Shown here piece after piece: positions 41,748 through 50,676 of a DNA stretch of 64,000 nt. This stretch comes from Pseudomonas serboccidentalis (GTDB lineage: Bacteria; Pseudomonadota; Gammaproteobacteria; Pseudomonadales; Pseudomonadaceae), in assembly GCF_028830055.1 (NCBI RefSeq), contig NZ_CP101655.1:4990262-5054261 (forward strand). The letters are read 5' to 3'. The notes under the pieces are model-generated. The model was not told the DNA's origin and did not search any database. It saw only the letters and a list, made by a program, of their open reading frames with translations. Every line of letters begins with the position of its first letter. Position 1 is the first letter of the stretch. The position numbers and the translations under genes are program-made.

Positions 41748-43028
41748 ATGAGCCGCCCATTCCTGAAATCCAGAACGCTATGGATCAGCGTGGCAGCCGT
41801 CGCTGTGCTCGGCCTGATCGGCGCCGCATTGCTGATGTGGCGCCCGGCAATTGCGCCCATCGAACGCCCGGCGACGTTCGAGGCCACACAGTTGCAACGC
41901 GGGGCGCGAGTGGTCGAGGCCGGTGATTGCGCGGTCTGCCACACCCGCCCCGGCGGCGAATACTTGGCCGGTGGGCTGCCGTTGGTGACACCGTTCGGCA
42001 CGCTGTACAGCACCAACATCACCCCGGATGCACAGACCGGTATCGGCCAATGGTCCCTGCCGGCATTCGAGCGGGCGATGCGCCAGGGTATTGCCCGCGA
42101 CGGTCACTTTCTCTATCCGGCATTTCCGTACGTGCACTACCGGCGCATGAGCCAGGCGGACATCGCCGACGCCTATGCCTACTTGATGAGCGGCCCCGCC
42201 GTGCACGCGCCGGCCAGGCAGAACCAGATGAATTTCCCGATGAACATTCGCCCGCTGGTGTCGTTCTGGAACCTGCTGTTCCTGCACGGAGAACCACTGA
42301 CGCCAGTGGCACAGCGCAGCGAGGCGTGGAATCGCGGGCGTTATCTGGTCGACGGCCCGGGCCATTGCGCCGGTTGTCATTCGCCGCTGAACCTGATTGG
42401 CGCGGAAAAATCTTCGGAATATTTGCAAGGTGGCAGCGTTGACGGCTGGCAAGCGCCAGCGTTGGTCGGTATGGGCCAACGCGCCGCGCCGTGGAGTCGC
42501 GAGCAACTGGTTGGCTATCTGCGCGCCGACGTGGTCGATGGCCACGGTACGCCCGCCGGCCCGATGCGGCCGGTGAGTTTGAGTCTGGCACGCTTGCCCG
42601 CCAGTGAAGCCGAGGCGATTGCCGAATACCTGCTCAGCCTGGAGAACCCGAGTTCGGTGACAGAGACGACACTAAAGCCCCCCGCCAGTGAACCGGCAGA
42701 CCACTCGACCGGCGCCCTGCTCTTCAACAGTGCCTGCGCCGGATGCCATGGCCCGGCAGCGCCGATGCGCGCAATCGATGGTCGCCCGGGACTGCAAAGC
42801 ACCTCGGCGCTGCAAGCGGCCAGCTCGCGCAACTTTCTCAAGACCGTGCTCGAAGGCTTGCCTGCAACGCCCGGATCGCCCGGCCCGGTGATGCCACCGT
42901 TCGCCGCCAGCCTCGACAACACGCAACTCGGCGCACTCGCCGCGTATCTGCGCCAGCAAACCAGACCCGATCAGCCTTGGGCCGACCTCTCTTCCACTAT
43001 TGAAGCGTTACGTCAGGAGACGAAATGA
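41748..43028 (+). CDS. Triheme membrane-anchored cytochrome c subunit of a molybdenum hydroxylase
   Basis: 426 residues. N-terminal membrane anchor (LWISVAAVAVLGLIGAALLM), then three heme sites: CAVCH, CAGCH and CAGCH, each with a later Met region (GHFLYPAFPYVHY; PVMPPF). This is the electron-accepting subunit in nicotinate dehydrogenase, isoquinoline oxidoreductase and aldehyde dehydrogenase complexes of this type. Its stop overlaps the start of the 2Fe-2S subunit (ATGA). Confidence 0.9.
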   Translation: MSRPFLKSRTLWISVAAVAVLGLIGAALLMWRPAIAPIERPATFEATQLQRGARVVEAGDCAVCHTRPGGEYLAGGLPLVTPFGTLYSTNITPDAQTGIGQWSLPAFERAMRQGIARDGHFLYPAFPYVHYRRMSQADIADAYAYLMSGPAVHAPARQNQMNFPMNIRPLVSFWNLLFLHGEPLTPVAQRSEAWNRGRYLVDGPGHCAGCHSPLNLIGAEKSSEYLQGGSVDGWQAPALVGMGQRAAPWSREQLVGYLRADVVDGHGTPAGPMRPVSLSLARLPASEAEAIAEYLLSLENPSSVTETTLKPPASEPADHSTGALLFNSACAGCHGPAAPMRAIDGRPGLQSTSALQAASSRNFLKTVLEGLPATPGSPGPVMPPFAASLDNTQLGALAAYLRQQTRPDQPWADLSSTIEALRQETK

Positions 43029-43498
43029 GCCAGATCACTCTCAACGTCAACGGAGCCGCGCAACCGCTGGAGCTGGAGCCGGACATGCCGCTGCTGTATG
43101 CGCTGCGCAACCACTTGAACCTCAACGGCGCCAAGTACGGCTGCGGTCTGGGTCAATGCGGCGCCTGCACGGTGATCGTCGATGATCAACCGGTGTTCGC
43201 CTGCCTGACGCCCTGCGCCGGCCTCGAAGGCAAAAAAGTCCGCACCGTGGAAAGCCTCGGCAGCGCCGAGAAACCTGGGCCTTTGCAAGCGGCGTTCATC
43301 GAGAAACAGGCCGCGCAATGCGGCTACTGCATTGCCGGCATGCTGATGCGCGCGCAAGCGTTGCTCGAGCGCAATCCACACCCGGATGAGCAAACCATCC
43401 GTGAACACATGGCCGTCAATCTGTGCCGCTGCGGTACGCACTTGCGGATCATCGAAGCGATCAAACAGGTGGCCGGGATCAACGGGAGCCTGACATGA
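43025..43498 (+). CDS. (2Fe-2S)-binding small subunit of a molybdenum hydroxylase
   Basis: 157 residues. Plant-type ferredoxin cluster in the first half (YGCGLGQCGACTV, FACLTPC) and the second, four-helix cluster domain (AAQCGYCIAGMLM, NLCRCGTHLRI). All eight cluster cysteines are present. It passes electrons from the Mo cofactor to the cytochrome. Translationally coupled on both sides by ATGA overlaps. Confidence 0.93.
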   Translation: MSQITLNVNGAAQPLELEPDMPLLYALRNHLNLNGAKYGCGLGQCGACTVIVDDQPVFACLTPCAGLEGKKVRTVESLGSAEKPGPLQAAFIEKQAAQCGYCIAGMLMRAQALLERNPHPDEQTIREHMAVNLCRCGTHLRIIEAIKQVAGINGSLT

Positions 43499-45729
43499 GT
43501 GAGTCCAATGGTTTGAACCCGAGTCGGCGCGCCTTCCTGCGTGGCGGTGCGTTGCTGGTGGCGTTCACCCTGATGCCGGTGGCACGGCGGGTTTTGGCTG
43601 ATACGGAAGTCGATACGCTGGGCACCGTGATACTCGCGCCCGACCTCCCCGGAAGCCTGCGCACCAACCCCTGGCTCGACGCCTGGATCCGCATCGGTGC
43701 CGACGGCATTACGGTCTACACCGGCAAGGTCGAATTGGGCACCGGGGTGAAAACCGCACTGCTGCAAATTGCCGCCGAGCGTTTGCAGGTGCCGGCAACC
43801 GCTATCAACTTGCTCACCGCCGACACCGCGCTGACGCTCAACGAAGGCTACACCGCTGGCAGCCACAGCATTTTCGACAGCGGTACCGCGTTGTATAACG
43901 CTGCCGCGCAGGTGCGCGAAATGCTCGTCGATGCAGCTGCCCGCAGTTGGCAGGTTGAGGGGGCGCTGCTGAGCACTCGCGGCGGGGTGATCGAAGGCAC
44001 GGCCGATCAGCGGATGACTTACGCCGAGGCGGTCAAGCATGTCGATGTGCACCAATACGCCAAGGCAAAGTCACCGGCGATGGCCGCCGCAGACTTCAAA
44101 CTGATCGGGCATTCGTTGCCGCGCCTCGACATCCCGGCGAAAGTCAGCGGCGGTGCGGCATTCGTCCAGGACATGCGTCTGCCGGGCATGCTGCATGCGC
44201 GGGTGATCCGTCCGCCACGTCCGGGCTGCACGCTGCAAGCATTCGATGAGGCGTCCATCGAGGCACTGGCTGGCGTGGTCAAGGTGATCCGCGACGGAAA
44301 CTATCTGGCGGTGGTTGCCCGTGATGAGTGGCAAGCGATCAAAGCCATGCGCAGCGCCAGCGAAGTTGCGCAGTGGAGCGGCGGCGAGGCGATTCCCGAA
44401 GCCGCCGAGATTCATGGCCTGCTCAAACGTCTACCCTCGCGACGCTATCCGATCAGCAACGACGGCACGCCGAGCGGCAAGGCCGACACGCGTTTTCAGG
44501 CGCGGGTCACCAAGCAGTATCTGATGCATGGCTCGATAGGCCCCTCCTGTGCGGTGGCCTGGTTCAAGGACGGCATTCTCACCGTCTGGACCCATACCCA
44601 GGGCGTGTATCCGTTGCGCGCCGGCATCGCCGAAATGCTGCACCTGCCCCCTGAGCGGGTGCGTTGTATTCACACCGAGGGTTCAGGCTGTTACGGGCAC
44701 AACGGCGCCGACGATGCCGCCGCCGATGCGGCCTTGATTGCCATGCGCGTGCCCGGAACGCCGGTGCGCGTGCAATGGATGCGCGAACAGGAAAATCTCT
44801 GGGAGCCCTATAGCTCGGCGATGGTGGTCGAGGTCGACGCGGGGCTGATGAAAAATCGACTGCAGGATTGGACTTACGATCTATGGACGACGCCGCACAA
44901 CGAACGCATCGTCAACGCCGGGCGCCTGTTGCCGGCGCGCTTGCTCGCCCGGCCCTTCGCCTCGGCGCCATCAGTGCCGATCGCCCAGCCCGAAGGGGAT
45001 GGAGATCGCAACGCGGTGCCGCTGTATGACCTGAACTCGACGCGCATCAACATGAACTTCGTCACCGAAATGCCCTTTCGTACCTCGGCCATGCGTTCGC
45101 TCGGTGCGCACATCAATATCTTCGCCATCGAGGCGAGTCTCGACGAGTTGGCGATCAAGGCCGGAATCGACCCGGTCGCGTTGCGTCTTGCCCATCTGAG
45201 TGACCCGCGTGCCCGCGCGGTCGTGGAGCGTGTACGGGATGCGATCGGCTGGCCGCAAAAAAGCAGCGAGCCCGGCGCCGGCATCGGTTTCGCCTTTGCT
45301 CGCTACAAAAACATCATGGGTTACTGCGCCATCGCGGTGAAGCTGCGGGTGCATCCGCAGACCGGCGAGATCCGCATCGATCATGTGGTGACAGCGGTGG
45401 ACGTTGGCCAGATCGTCAGCCCCGATGGCCTGCGCAATCAGGTCGAGGGCGGCATCGTGCAGTCCGCGAGCTGGACCCTGTACGAAAAAGTCGCCTACGA
45501 CGCGGGGGGCATTCGCAGCTACGACTGGAGCGGTTATCCGATTCTGCGTTTCACCCAATTGCCGAACAAAGTCGATGTGCATTTGCTTGACCAGCCGGGA
45601 GAACCCTTCCTCGGTGCCGCTGAAATCGTCCAGGGTCCGATGGCCGCCGCCCTTGGTAACGCCGTCGCCAACGCCACCGGCCGGCGCTGGCTGAACCTGC
45701 CGCTGACCCGTTCGAACCAACCCGTCTGA
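43495..45729 (+). CDS. Molybdopterin-binding large subunit, Tat-exported (IorB/NicB/aldehyde-dehydrogenase type)
   Basis: 744 residues. A Tat signal (SRRAFLRGGALLVAFTLMPV) shows that the complex works outside the cytoplasm. Mo-cofactor landmarks: GKVELGTGVKTALLQIAAE, GCYGHNGADDAAADAALIA, MRSLGAHINIFAIE, and the base Glu in GAAEIVQGPMAAAL. With the cytochrome and Fe-S subunits it oxidises an N-heterocycle or aldehyde and feeds electrons to the respiratory chain. The small first domain typical of xanthine dehydrogenase is absent. The exact substrate cannot be read from the sequence. No dedicated maturation factor is in this operon. Confidence 0.88.
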   Translation: MSESNGLNPSRRAFLRGGALLVAFTLMPVARRVLADTEVDTLGTVILAPDLPGSLRTNPWLDAWIRIGADGITVYTGKVELGTGVKTALLQIAAERLQVPATAINLLTADTALTLNEGYTAGSHSIFDSGTALYNAAAQVREMLVDAAARSWQVEGALLSTRGGVIEGTADQRMTYAEAVKHVDVHQYAKAKSPAMAAADFKLIGHSLPRLDIPAKVSGGAAFVQDMRLPGMLHARVIRPPRPGCTLQAFDEASIEALAGVVKVIRDGNYLAVVARDEWQAIKAMRSASEVAQWSGGEAIPEAAEIHGLLKRLPSRRYPISNDGTPSGKADTRFQARVTKQYLMHGSIGPSCAVAWFKDGILTVWTHTQGVYPLRAGIAEMLHLPPERVRCIHTEGSGCYGHNGADDAAADAALIAMRVPGTPVRVQWMREQENLWEPYSSAMVVEVDAGLMKNRLQDWTYDLWTTPHNERIVNAGRLLPARLLARPFASAPSVPIAQPEGDGDRNAVPLYDLNSTRINMNFVTEMPFRTSAMRSLGAHINIFAIEASLDELAIKAGIDPVALRLAHLSDPRARAVVERVRDAIGWPQKSSEPGAGIGFAFARYKNIMGYCAIAVKLRVHPQTGEIRIDHVVTAVDVGQIVSPDGLRNQVEGGIVQSASWTLYEKVAYDAGGIRSYDWSGYPILRFTQLPNKVDVHLLDQPGEPFLGAAEIVQGPMAAALGNAVANATGRRWLNLPLTRSNQPV

Positions 45730-45898
45730 GCCACGCCCGTGTTCATCGCTGATGAGCACGGGCGCCGTTGCGTAGCGCGCAAAACAGCGTAGCGCCGGCC
45801 ACGGATTATCACACCCGCTGCCCCCGGTTAATTTACCTGCACTGAGTCGCAGCCCTGCTGCTGCGTTTGAATCCCGTTGATTGAATCTGGAGCTACCC

Positions 45899-47011
45899 AT
45901 GACACGTCGTCTGTTCCAACCCATCGCACTGGGTCCTTACACCCTCGCCCATCGCGTCGCCATGGCGCCGTTGACTCGCTCACGCGCCGGTCAACCGGGT
46001 GATGTGCCAACGACGATGAACGCCGAGTACTACCGCCAACGTGCCAGCGCGGCGCTGATCATCACCGAAGCCACACAAATCTCCCGCCAGGCTCAGGGCT
46101 ACGCGTGGACGCCGGGCATCTACACCCCGGAACAGGTCCAGGCGTGGCGCGCAGTCAGCACCGCGGTGCATGAGGCCCACGGGCTGATCTTCATGCAACT
46201 GTGGCACGTCGGTCGTGTTTCCCATCCCAGCTTTCAACCCGACGCCGGCCTGCCCGTGGCGCCTAGCGCTCTGCCGGTGCCCGGCAAGACGTTTATCGTC
46301 GATGAAAACGGCAACGGCGTCTGGGGTGATGTGCCCGTGCCGCGCGCTCTGGAAACGGCGGAAATCGCAGACATCGTCGAGGACTATCGCGTGGCCGCGC
46401 GCAACGCGTTGAATGCGGGCATGGACGGCGTGGAAATTCATGCCGGCAATGGCTACCTGCTCGACCAGTTTCTTAACAGCAACAGCAACCAGCGTGACGA
46501 TGCCTATGGCGGCAGCGTGGAGAATCGCGCGCGTTTTCTGCTGGAAGTGGTTGCGGCCGTTGCTGAAGAAGTCGGTGCCGAACGGGTTGGCGTACGCCTG
46601 ACGCCGATGGGGCGCTTTATGGGCATGGGCGATGACACCCCAGAGGCGACGTTCGGGCACCTGGTCGAAGCGCTCAATCAATGGAATCTGGCGTACCTGC
46701 ACCTGGTCGAGCCTGCGATGGTCGGCACGGTGAAAGACGAAAACTTCGACCCGCGCTGGGACGCGATCATTGCCCAGTTGCGCAAGACCTGGAACGGCGT
46801 GCTGATCCTGGCTGGCGGTTACGATGCGCAATCTGCCGAACAGGCGCTGATCTCCGATCGTGCCGACATCATTGCGTTCGGCCGACCATTCCTGGCCAAC
46901 CCTGACCTGCCGCGTCGGCTTCACGATGGCCTGACACTCAACACGCCAGACCCAGGCAGCTTTTTCGGCGGGGATCAGCGTGGCTACATTGACTATCCAT
47001 TTCATGCCTGA
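45899..47011 (+). CDS. Old-yellow-enzyme family ene-reductase (NemA/xenobiotic-reductase type)
   Basis: 370 residues. FMN TIM barrel with RVAMAPLTRSRA, FMQLWHVGRVSHPS, the substrate HxxN pair in GVEIHAGNGYLLDQFLN, DAYGGSVENRARF and GRPFLANPDLP. It reduces activated C=C bonds or nitro compounds with NAD(P)H. The start is at 45899. It follows the Mo hydroxylase by 169 bases on the same strand; both suit detoxification of electrophiles or aldehydes, but an operon link is not proven. Confidence 0.92.
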   Translation: MTRRLFQPIALGPYTLAHRVAMAPLTRSRAGQPGDVPTTMNAEYYRQRASAALIITEATQISRQAQGYAWTPGIYTPEQVQAWRAVSTAVHEAHGLIFMQLWHVGRVSHPSFQPDAGLPVAPSALPVPGKTFIVDENGNGVWGDVPVPRALETAEIADIVEDYRVAARNALNAGMDGVEIHAGNGYLLDQFLNSNSNQRDDAYGGSVENRARFLLEVVAAVAEEVGAERVGVRLTPMGRFMGMGDDTPEATFGHLVEALNQWNLAYLHLVEPAMVGTVKDENFDPRWDAIIAQLRKTWNGVLILAGGYDAQSAEQALISDRADIIAFGRPFLANPDLPRRLHDGLTLNTPDPGSFFGGDQRGYIDYPFHA

Positions 47012-47199
47012 CAAGCACATGCCGGCACGGGTTTCATGACTTTCAAGGTTTGCTTGAGGACCTTGAAGGTCGGCAGCGGACAGACTTTCCCGAATGATCA
47101 GGAAAGCCGCCACGCTAGACGAAACCAAGCTATCACTGACTGCGCGAGAGCCATCATGTTATAGCTTGGTCGTGCTGCATCATCTCCTGTCGTCAATCC

Positions 47200-47487
47200 T
47201 CAATGTAGAAACTTTACCCAGCCAGCAACTGCAAGTGACGCAAAACAGGTCCAGCCTGAGAAAAGCCAACGCCACACGAGCATCCGCGGGACAAAACCCA
47301 CACCTCTCACGAAGGCCACACTCATGGCTGCGAACAATGCAGTTGCCAGAGCATGGTCAGGCTTCCCGTCAGGGGCGGCCATCATGGGGGGATAGAGCGT
47401 GCAGGCGAGCATGATGACTAAAGCGATTACCAGACTCAGCAAATGAATTTGTGAGGATGGTGGTGGGTTAGCCACACGCGGCATCAT
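47200..47487 (-). CDS. ybgE: Cyd operon protein YbgE
   Basis: 95 residues, three predicted membrane helices (LLSLVIALVIMLACTLYPPM; ALATALFAAMSVAFVRGVGF; RWLFSGWTCFASLAVAGWVKF). The GVGFVPRMLVWRWLFS motif is the YbgE signature. Last gene of the cytochrome bd operon; its ATG overlaps the cydX stop (ATGA). Role in bd oxidase assembly or stability is not well defined. Confidence 0.88.
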   Translation of the reverse strand: MMPRVANPPPSSQIHLLSLVIALVIMLACTLYPPMMAAPDGKPDHALATALFAAMSVAFVRGVGFVPRMLVWRWLFSGWTCFASLAVAGWVKFLH

Positions 47488-47606
47488 GACCGTGTCTCGT
47501 CGTTGTCGCTCAAGGCTCGGCCAGCTTCGTTCTCGCCCCACATCGCATTCAATATGGCCAGTAGCAATGCAAAACCGACCCCCAGCATCCAGGCGAAATA
47601 CCACAT
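47484..47606 (-). CDS. cydX: Cytochrome bd small subunit CydX
   Basis: 40 residues: MWYFAWMLGVGFALLLAILN then AMWGENEAGRALSDNDE. A single membrane helix and the WYFAWxLG start are diagnostic of CydX, which stabilises the heme pair of CydAB. It starts 23 bases after cydB. Confidence 0.93.
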   Translation of the reverse strand: MWYFAWMLGVGFALLLAILNAMWGENEAGRALSDNDETRS

Positions 47607-47629
47607 GCTTATTACTCCTTTGCCATCAC

Positions 47630-48766
47630 TTAGTAGGCGGAATGTTCGTTGGCTTTGATCTGTGCGGCGGTGACCTTGCCCCTCATGACGCGATACGCCC
47701 ACGAGGTGTAAATCAAGATCAGAGGCATGAAGATCAACGTGGCCCAGAACATGATGGCCAGGCTTAAGTGACTGGAGACGCTGTCCCACACGGTAAGACT
47801 TGCCGCAGGCATCGTGGATGACGGCATGACGAACGGAAACATCGATACGCCTGCCGTGCTGATAACACCGATTACCGAAAACGATGACGCGATAAACGCT
47901 GAAAGCGTGCGGCGCACCATCAGCAACAGGGCGGCACCTGCTGCGCCACTCAATCCCAGTGCGGGCAGCAGCCACAACAAAGGATAGTGACCGTAGTTGG
48001 CCATCCAGGCTCCAGCTTCGCGTACCACGGACTTGCTGAGAATGTCAGGCAGTCCGGCTGTATCAACGACCGATGTAATCCGATAGCCATCGATCCATTG
48101 CAGCCAGATGCCGGCAACAATAAATGAACACACCAGGACAATCGCCGCACCAACCCCGCCTTTGATTGCCCTTGCCTGGATAACCCCTTCAGTGCGATGC
48201 GCCAGATAAGCACCGCCCTGCAAGGTGATCATTGCACTACTCACAACGCCGGTCAGAAGCGCAAAGGGATTCAGCAGTTGCCAGAAGCTACCGGTGTAAG
48301 TTGATACCAGAAGGTCGTTGAAGTGGAACGGTACACCTTGCAACAGGTTGCCAAACGCAATCCCGAACACCAGAGGCGGCACTGCCCCACCCACAAAGAG
48401 CCCCCAATCCCAAGTGCTGCGCCAGGTGGCGTTGTGAATCTTGCTGCGATAGTCAAAACCCACCGGGCGGAAGAACAGCGCCCAGAGGACCAGAATCATC
48501 GCCCAGTAGAACCCGCTGAATGCCGTGGCATACACCACAGGCCACGCCGCGAACAATGCGCCGCCCGCGGTGATGAACCACACCTGATTCCCATCCCAAT
48601 GCGGACCAACGGTGTTGATGACAACGCGGCGCTCCATGTCATTGCGGCCAACAAAGGGCAGCAGCGTACCTACCCCCATATCGTGGCCATCCATGATGGC
48701 GAAGCCGATCAGCAATACACCAACCAGTGCCCACCAGATAATTTTCAGAGTGAAGTAATCAAGCAT
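47630..48766 (-). CDS. cydB: Cytochrome bd ubiquinol oxidase subunit II
   Basis: 378 residues, eight or more membrane helices. Begins MLDYFTLKIIWWALVGVLLI then GFAIMDGHDMGVGTLLPFVG, the conserved CydB start; NTVGPHWDGNQVWFITAGGA and SGFYWAMILVLWALFFRPVG follow. Its start overlaps the cydA stop by 8 bases. With CydA it reduces oxygen at high affinity and, as known for bd oxidases, is resistant to sulfide and cyanide. Confidence 0.96.
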   Translation of the reverse strand: MLDYFTLKIIWWALVGVLLIGFAIMDGHDMGVGTLLPFVGRNDMERRVVINTVGPHWDGNQVWFITAGGALFAAWPVVYATAFSGFYWAMILVLWALFFRPVGFDYRSKIHNATWRSTWDWGLFVGGAVPPLVFGIAFGNLLQGVPFHFNDLLVSTYTGSFWQLLNPFALLTGVVSSAMITLQGGAYLAHRTEGVIQARAIKGGVGAAIVLVCSFIVAGIWLQWIDGYRITSVVDTAGLPDILSKSVVREAGAWMANYGHYPLLWLLPALGLSGAAGAALLLMVRRTLSAFIASSFSVIGVISTAGVSMFPFVMPSSTMPAASLTVWDSVSSHLSLAIMFWATLIFMPLILIYTSWAYRVMRGKVTAAQIKANEHSAY

Positions 48767-50330
48767 GGTGGAGCTCCTTCAAATGGGCATCGTGAACATA
48801 ACGGCCGGTACCGAGGCTGCCAGGACCCTGACGGGCAAACTTGACCATCAGGAACATTTCAACCACCAGCAGCACGGTGTAGAAAACGATGAATCCGGCC
48901 AGCGAGCCATAGAGATTGTTGACGCTAAGCGTGGATACGCTCATGTGGGTCGGCAGCACGCCGTAAATGGTCCAGGGCTGGCGGCCGTACTCAGCGACGA
49001 ACCAGCCCAATTCGCAGGCAATCCATGGCGCAGGCAGCATGCAGAGCGCCCAACGCAGTAACCAGCGGCGTCGCGTGCAGGTCGACTTCAAGGTATTCCA
49101 GAAGGCAAGCCCGAAGAGCATAAGCATGGTAAAGCCAAGGGCTACCATGATCCGGAACGCCCAGAACATAGGTGTCACGCGCGGTACGGTATCGTTTACG
49201 GCCTTTTCGATAATGGCCGGCGTGGCCTGGTTGACGTCCTCGACATATTTCTTGAGCAGCAGACCAAAGCCCAGATCGGCTTTGTATTCTTCGAATGTCT
49301 TGAGAGCTGCCGAATCGGTGCGATCGGCCCTGACGGCTTCAAGGGCATTTACGGCACTAATGCCTCGGAGAATTCGAGCGCGGTTCTTTTCTTTAATCTC
49401 ATGAATGCCTGGAATTTGTTTGCTGACTGATCGTGTGCCGATCAGGCCCATCAGCCATGGCACTTCAACTTCCCAGTTATTTTTGGACTCGGCTTCATTA
49501 ATACTGGCTACCAATGTCAGGCCCGCCGGAGCAGGCTTCGTTTCCCACATGGCCTCCATGGCAGCCATCTTGGTTTGCTGCGCTTCACCCACCGTGTAAC
49601 CCGACTCATCACCCAGCACGATCACGCTCAGCACTGAAGCCAGACCGAAGGCCGCCGCCACCCGAAAACTTCGTTTGGCAAACTCGACATCCCGATTCTT
49701 GAGCAAGTACCAACTCGAAATCGACAGCACAAACATCGAACCGGTGACGTAGCCGGCTGAGACGGTGTGGACAAACTTGGCCTGTGCTACCGGATTGAAA
49801 ACCACCGCCCAAAAATCCACCATCTCCATACGCATGGTGATGTAACTGAATTCTGAACCCACCGGGTTCTGCATCCAGCCATTGGCGATCAAAATCCACA
49901 AGGCTGAAAGGTTTGTACCCACCGCCATCAGCAGCGTGACCAGCAAGTGGTGCTGTTTCTTCAGGCGATCCCAACCAAAAAAGAACAGGCCGATCATGGT
50001 CGATTCAAGAAAGAACGCCATCATGCCTTCGATTGCCAGTGGCGCACCGAAGATGTCGCCGACATAGTGCGAGTAATACGCCCAGTTGGTGCCGAACTGA
50101 AATTCCAGGGTAATGCCCGTTGTCACCCCCAGGGCGAAGTTGATGCCGAACAACTTGCCCCAGAAGCGCGTCATATCTTTCCAGATAACATTACCGGTCA
50201 TCACATAGACGCTTTCCATGATGACCAGTAGCCAAACCATGCCAACCGTGAGTGGTACAAAAAGAAAGTGGTAAAGCGCTGTGGCTGCAAACTGCAGCCG
50301 AGACAAATCCACCAGGTGTTCTGAAATCAC
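48759..50330 (-). CDS. cydA: Cytochrome bd ubiquinol oxidase subunit I
   Basis: 523 residues starting at GTG 50330 (MISEHLVDLSRLQFAATALY), which overlaps the cydP stop (GTGA) and has AAGGGG upstream. Conserved His ligand regions (ALYHFLFVPLTVG; FVHTVSAGYVTG), a quinol loop (KIGTRSVSK-like GLIGTRSVSKQIPGIHEIKE) and the signature GRQPWTIYGVLPT are all present. Catalytic heme-bearing subunit of the bd oxidase. Confidence 0.96.
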   Translation of the reverse strand: MISEHLVDLSRLQFAATALYHFLFVPLTVGMVWLLVIMESVYVMTGNVIWKDMTRFWGKLFGINFALGVTTGITLEFQFGTNWAYYSHYVGDIFGAPLAIEGMMAFFLESTMIGLFFFGWDRLKKQHHLLVTLLMAVGTNLSALWILIANGWMQNPVGSEFSYITMRMEMVDFWAVVFNPVAQAKFVHTVSAGYVTGSMFVLSISSWYLLKNRDVEFAKRSFRVAAAFGLASVLSVIVLGDESGYTVGEAQQTKMAAMEAMWETKPAPAGLTLVASINEAESKNNWEVEVPWLMGLIGTRSVSKQIPGIHEIKEKNRARILRGISAVNALEAVRADRTDSAALKTFEEYKADLGFGLLLKKYVEDVNQATPAIIEKAVNDTVPRVTPMFWAFRIMVALGFTMLMLFGLAFWNTLKSTCTRRRWLLRWALCMLPAPWIACELGWFVAEYGRQPWTIYGVLPTHMSVSTLSVNNLYGSLAGFIVFYTVLLVVEMFLMVKFARQGPGSLGTGRYVHDAHLKELHHA

Positions 50331-50503
50331 TTGCTTGCCCCTTGAGTCGAGGTGGGTACACCGAAACGGTTGCCGATGGTGTTCGAGTCGACACTGACGT
50401 GCGAATCCCGGATGAACAGCCACCACAACACTGTCAGCACCAGTAGCTTGATCACTACTGCCGTGAGCAGATGGCGTCGCAGTCGTTTGTCGGAAATGGT
50501 CAT
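50327..50503 (-). CDS. cydP: Cytochrome oxidase putative small subunit CydP
   Basis: 58 residues from ATG 50503: MTISDKRLRRHLLTAVVIKL then LVLTVLWWLFIRD, one membrane helix, followed by VSVDSNTIGNRFG. The family precedes cydA in several proteobacteria. First gene of the bd operon. There is no clear ribosome site, and the predicted sigma-54 start point lies only a few bases upstream, so translation may be nearly leaderless or begin mainly through coupling at cydA. Confidence 0.85.
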   Translation of the reverse strand: MTISDKRLRRHLLTAVVIKLLVLTVLWWLFIRDSHVSVDSNTIGNRFGVPTSTQGASK

Positions 50504-50515
50504 GTCTATGCAGTT

Positions 50516-50531
50516 AGCACACCGCATGCCA
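50516..50531 (-). promoter_or_regulatory. Candidate sigma-54 promoter of the cyd operon
   Basis: The minus strand reads TGGCATGCGGTGTGCT. The -24 GG and -12 GC have the required 10-base separation; only the first T of TTGCT differs from the consensus. It is 12 bases upstream of cydP. Confidence 0.5.
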
Positions 50532-50544
50532 AGGGGGAGCAATC

Positions 50545-50566
50545 TTGTTTTATCGTGTTAAAACAA
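50545..50566. promoter_or_regulatory. Inverted repeat upstream of cydP
   Basis: TTGTTTTA-TCGTGT-TAAAACAA, 8-base perfect arms. AT-rich and just upstream of the sigma-54 candidate; could be an operator or a bend site. Not an Anr/FNR box (TTGAT-N4-ATCAA). Confidence 0.4.
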
Positions 50567-50602
50567 TTAGTTAGACAATAATCCAGCGATGCGCGGAACG
50601 AG

Positions 50603-50653
50603 TTGGCAGGTCAGTGCGCTGCCAATCTGCCAGGGGCTGGCAGTCATTGGCAG
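50603..50653. promoter_or_regulatory. Cluster of CTGCCAAT/ATTGGCAG inverted repeats (likely FisR-type enhancer sites)
   Basis: TTGGCAG (50603-50609) with CTGCCAAT (50619-50626); CTGCCAG (50627-50633) with CTGGCAG (50637-50643); and ATTGGCAG (50646-50653). All are the half-site of the palindrome at 52060-52074 on the other side of the activator gene. The cluster is 70-120 bases upstream of the cyd sigma-54 candidate, the usual enhancer distance. The nested arms could also act as a terminator hairpin for the activator gene, but no T run follows. Confidence 0.6.
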
Positions 50654-50676
50654 ACTAGTGGCATGAGCGCTGGCTA

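Noticed and set aside
50545..50566. Inverted repeat read as an Anr/FNR site for cyd
   Set aside because: The arms TTGTTTTA/TAAAACAA and 6-base gap do not fit TTGAT-N4-ATCAA.
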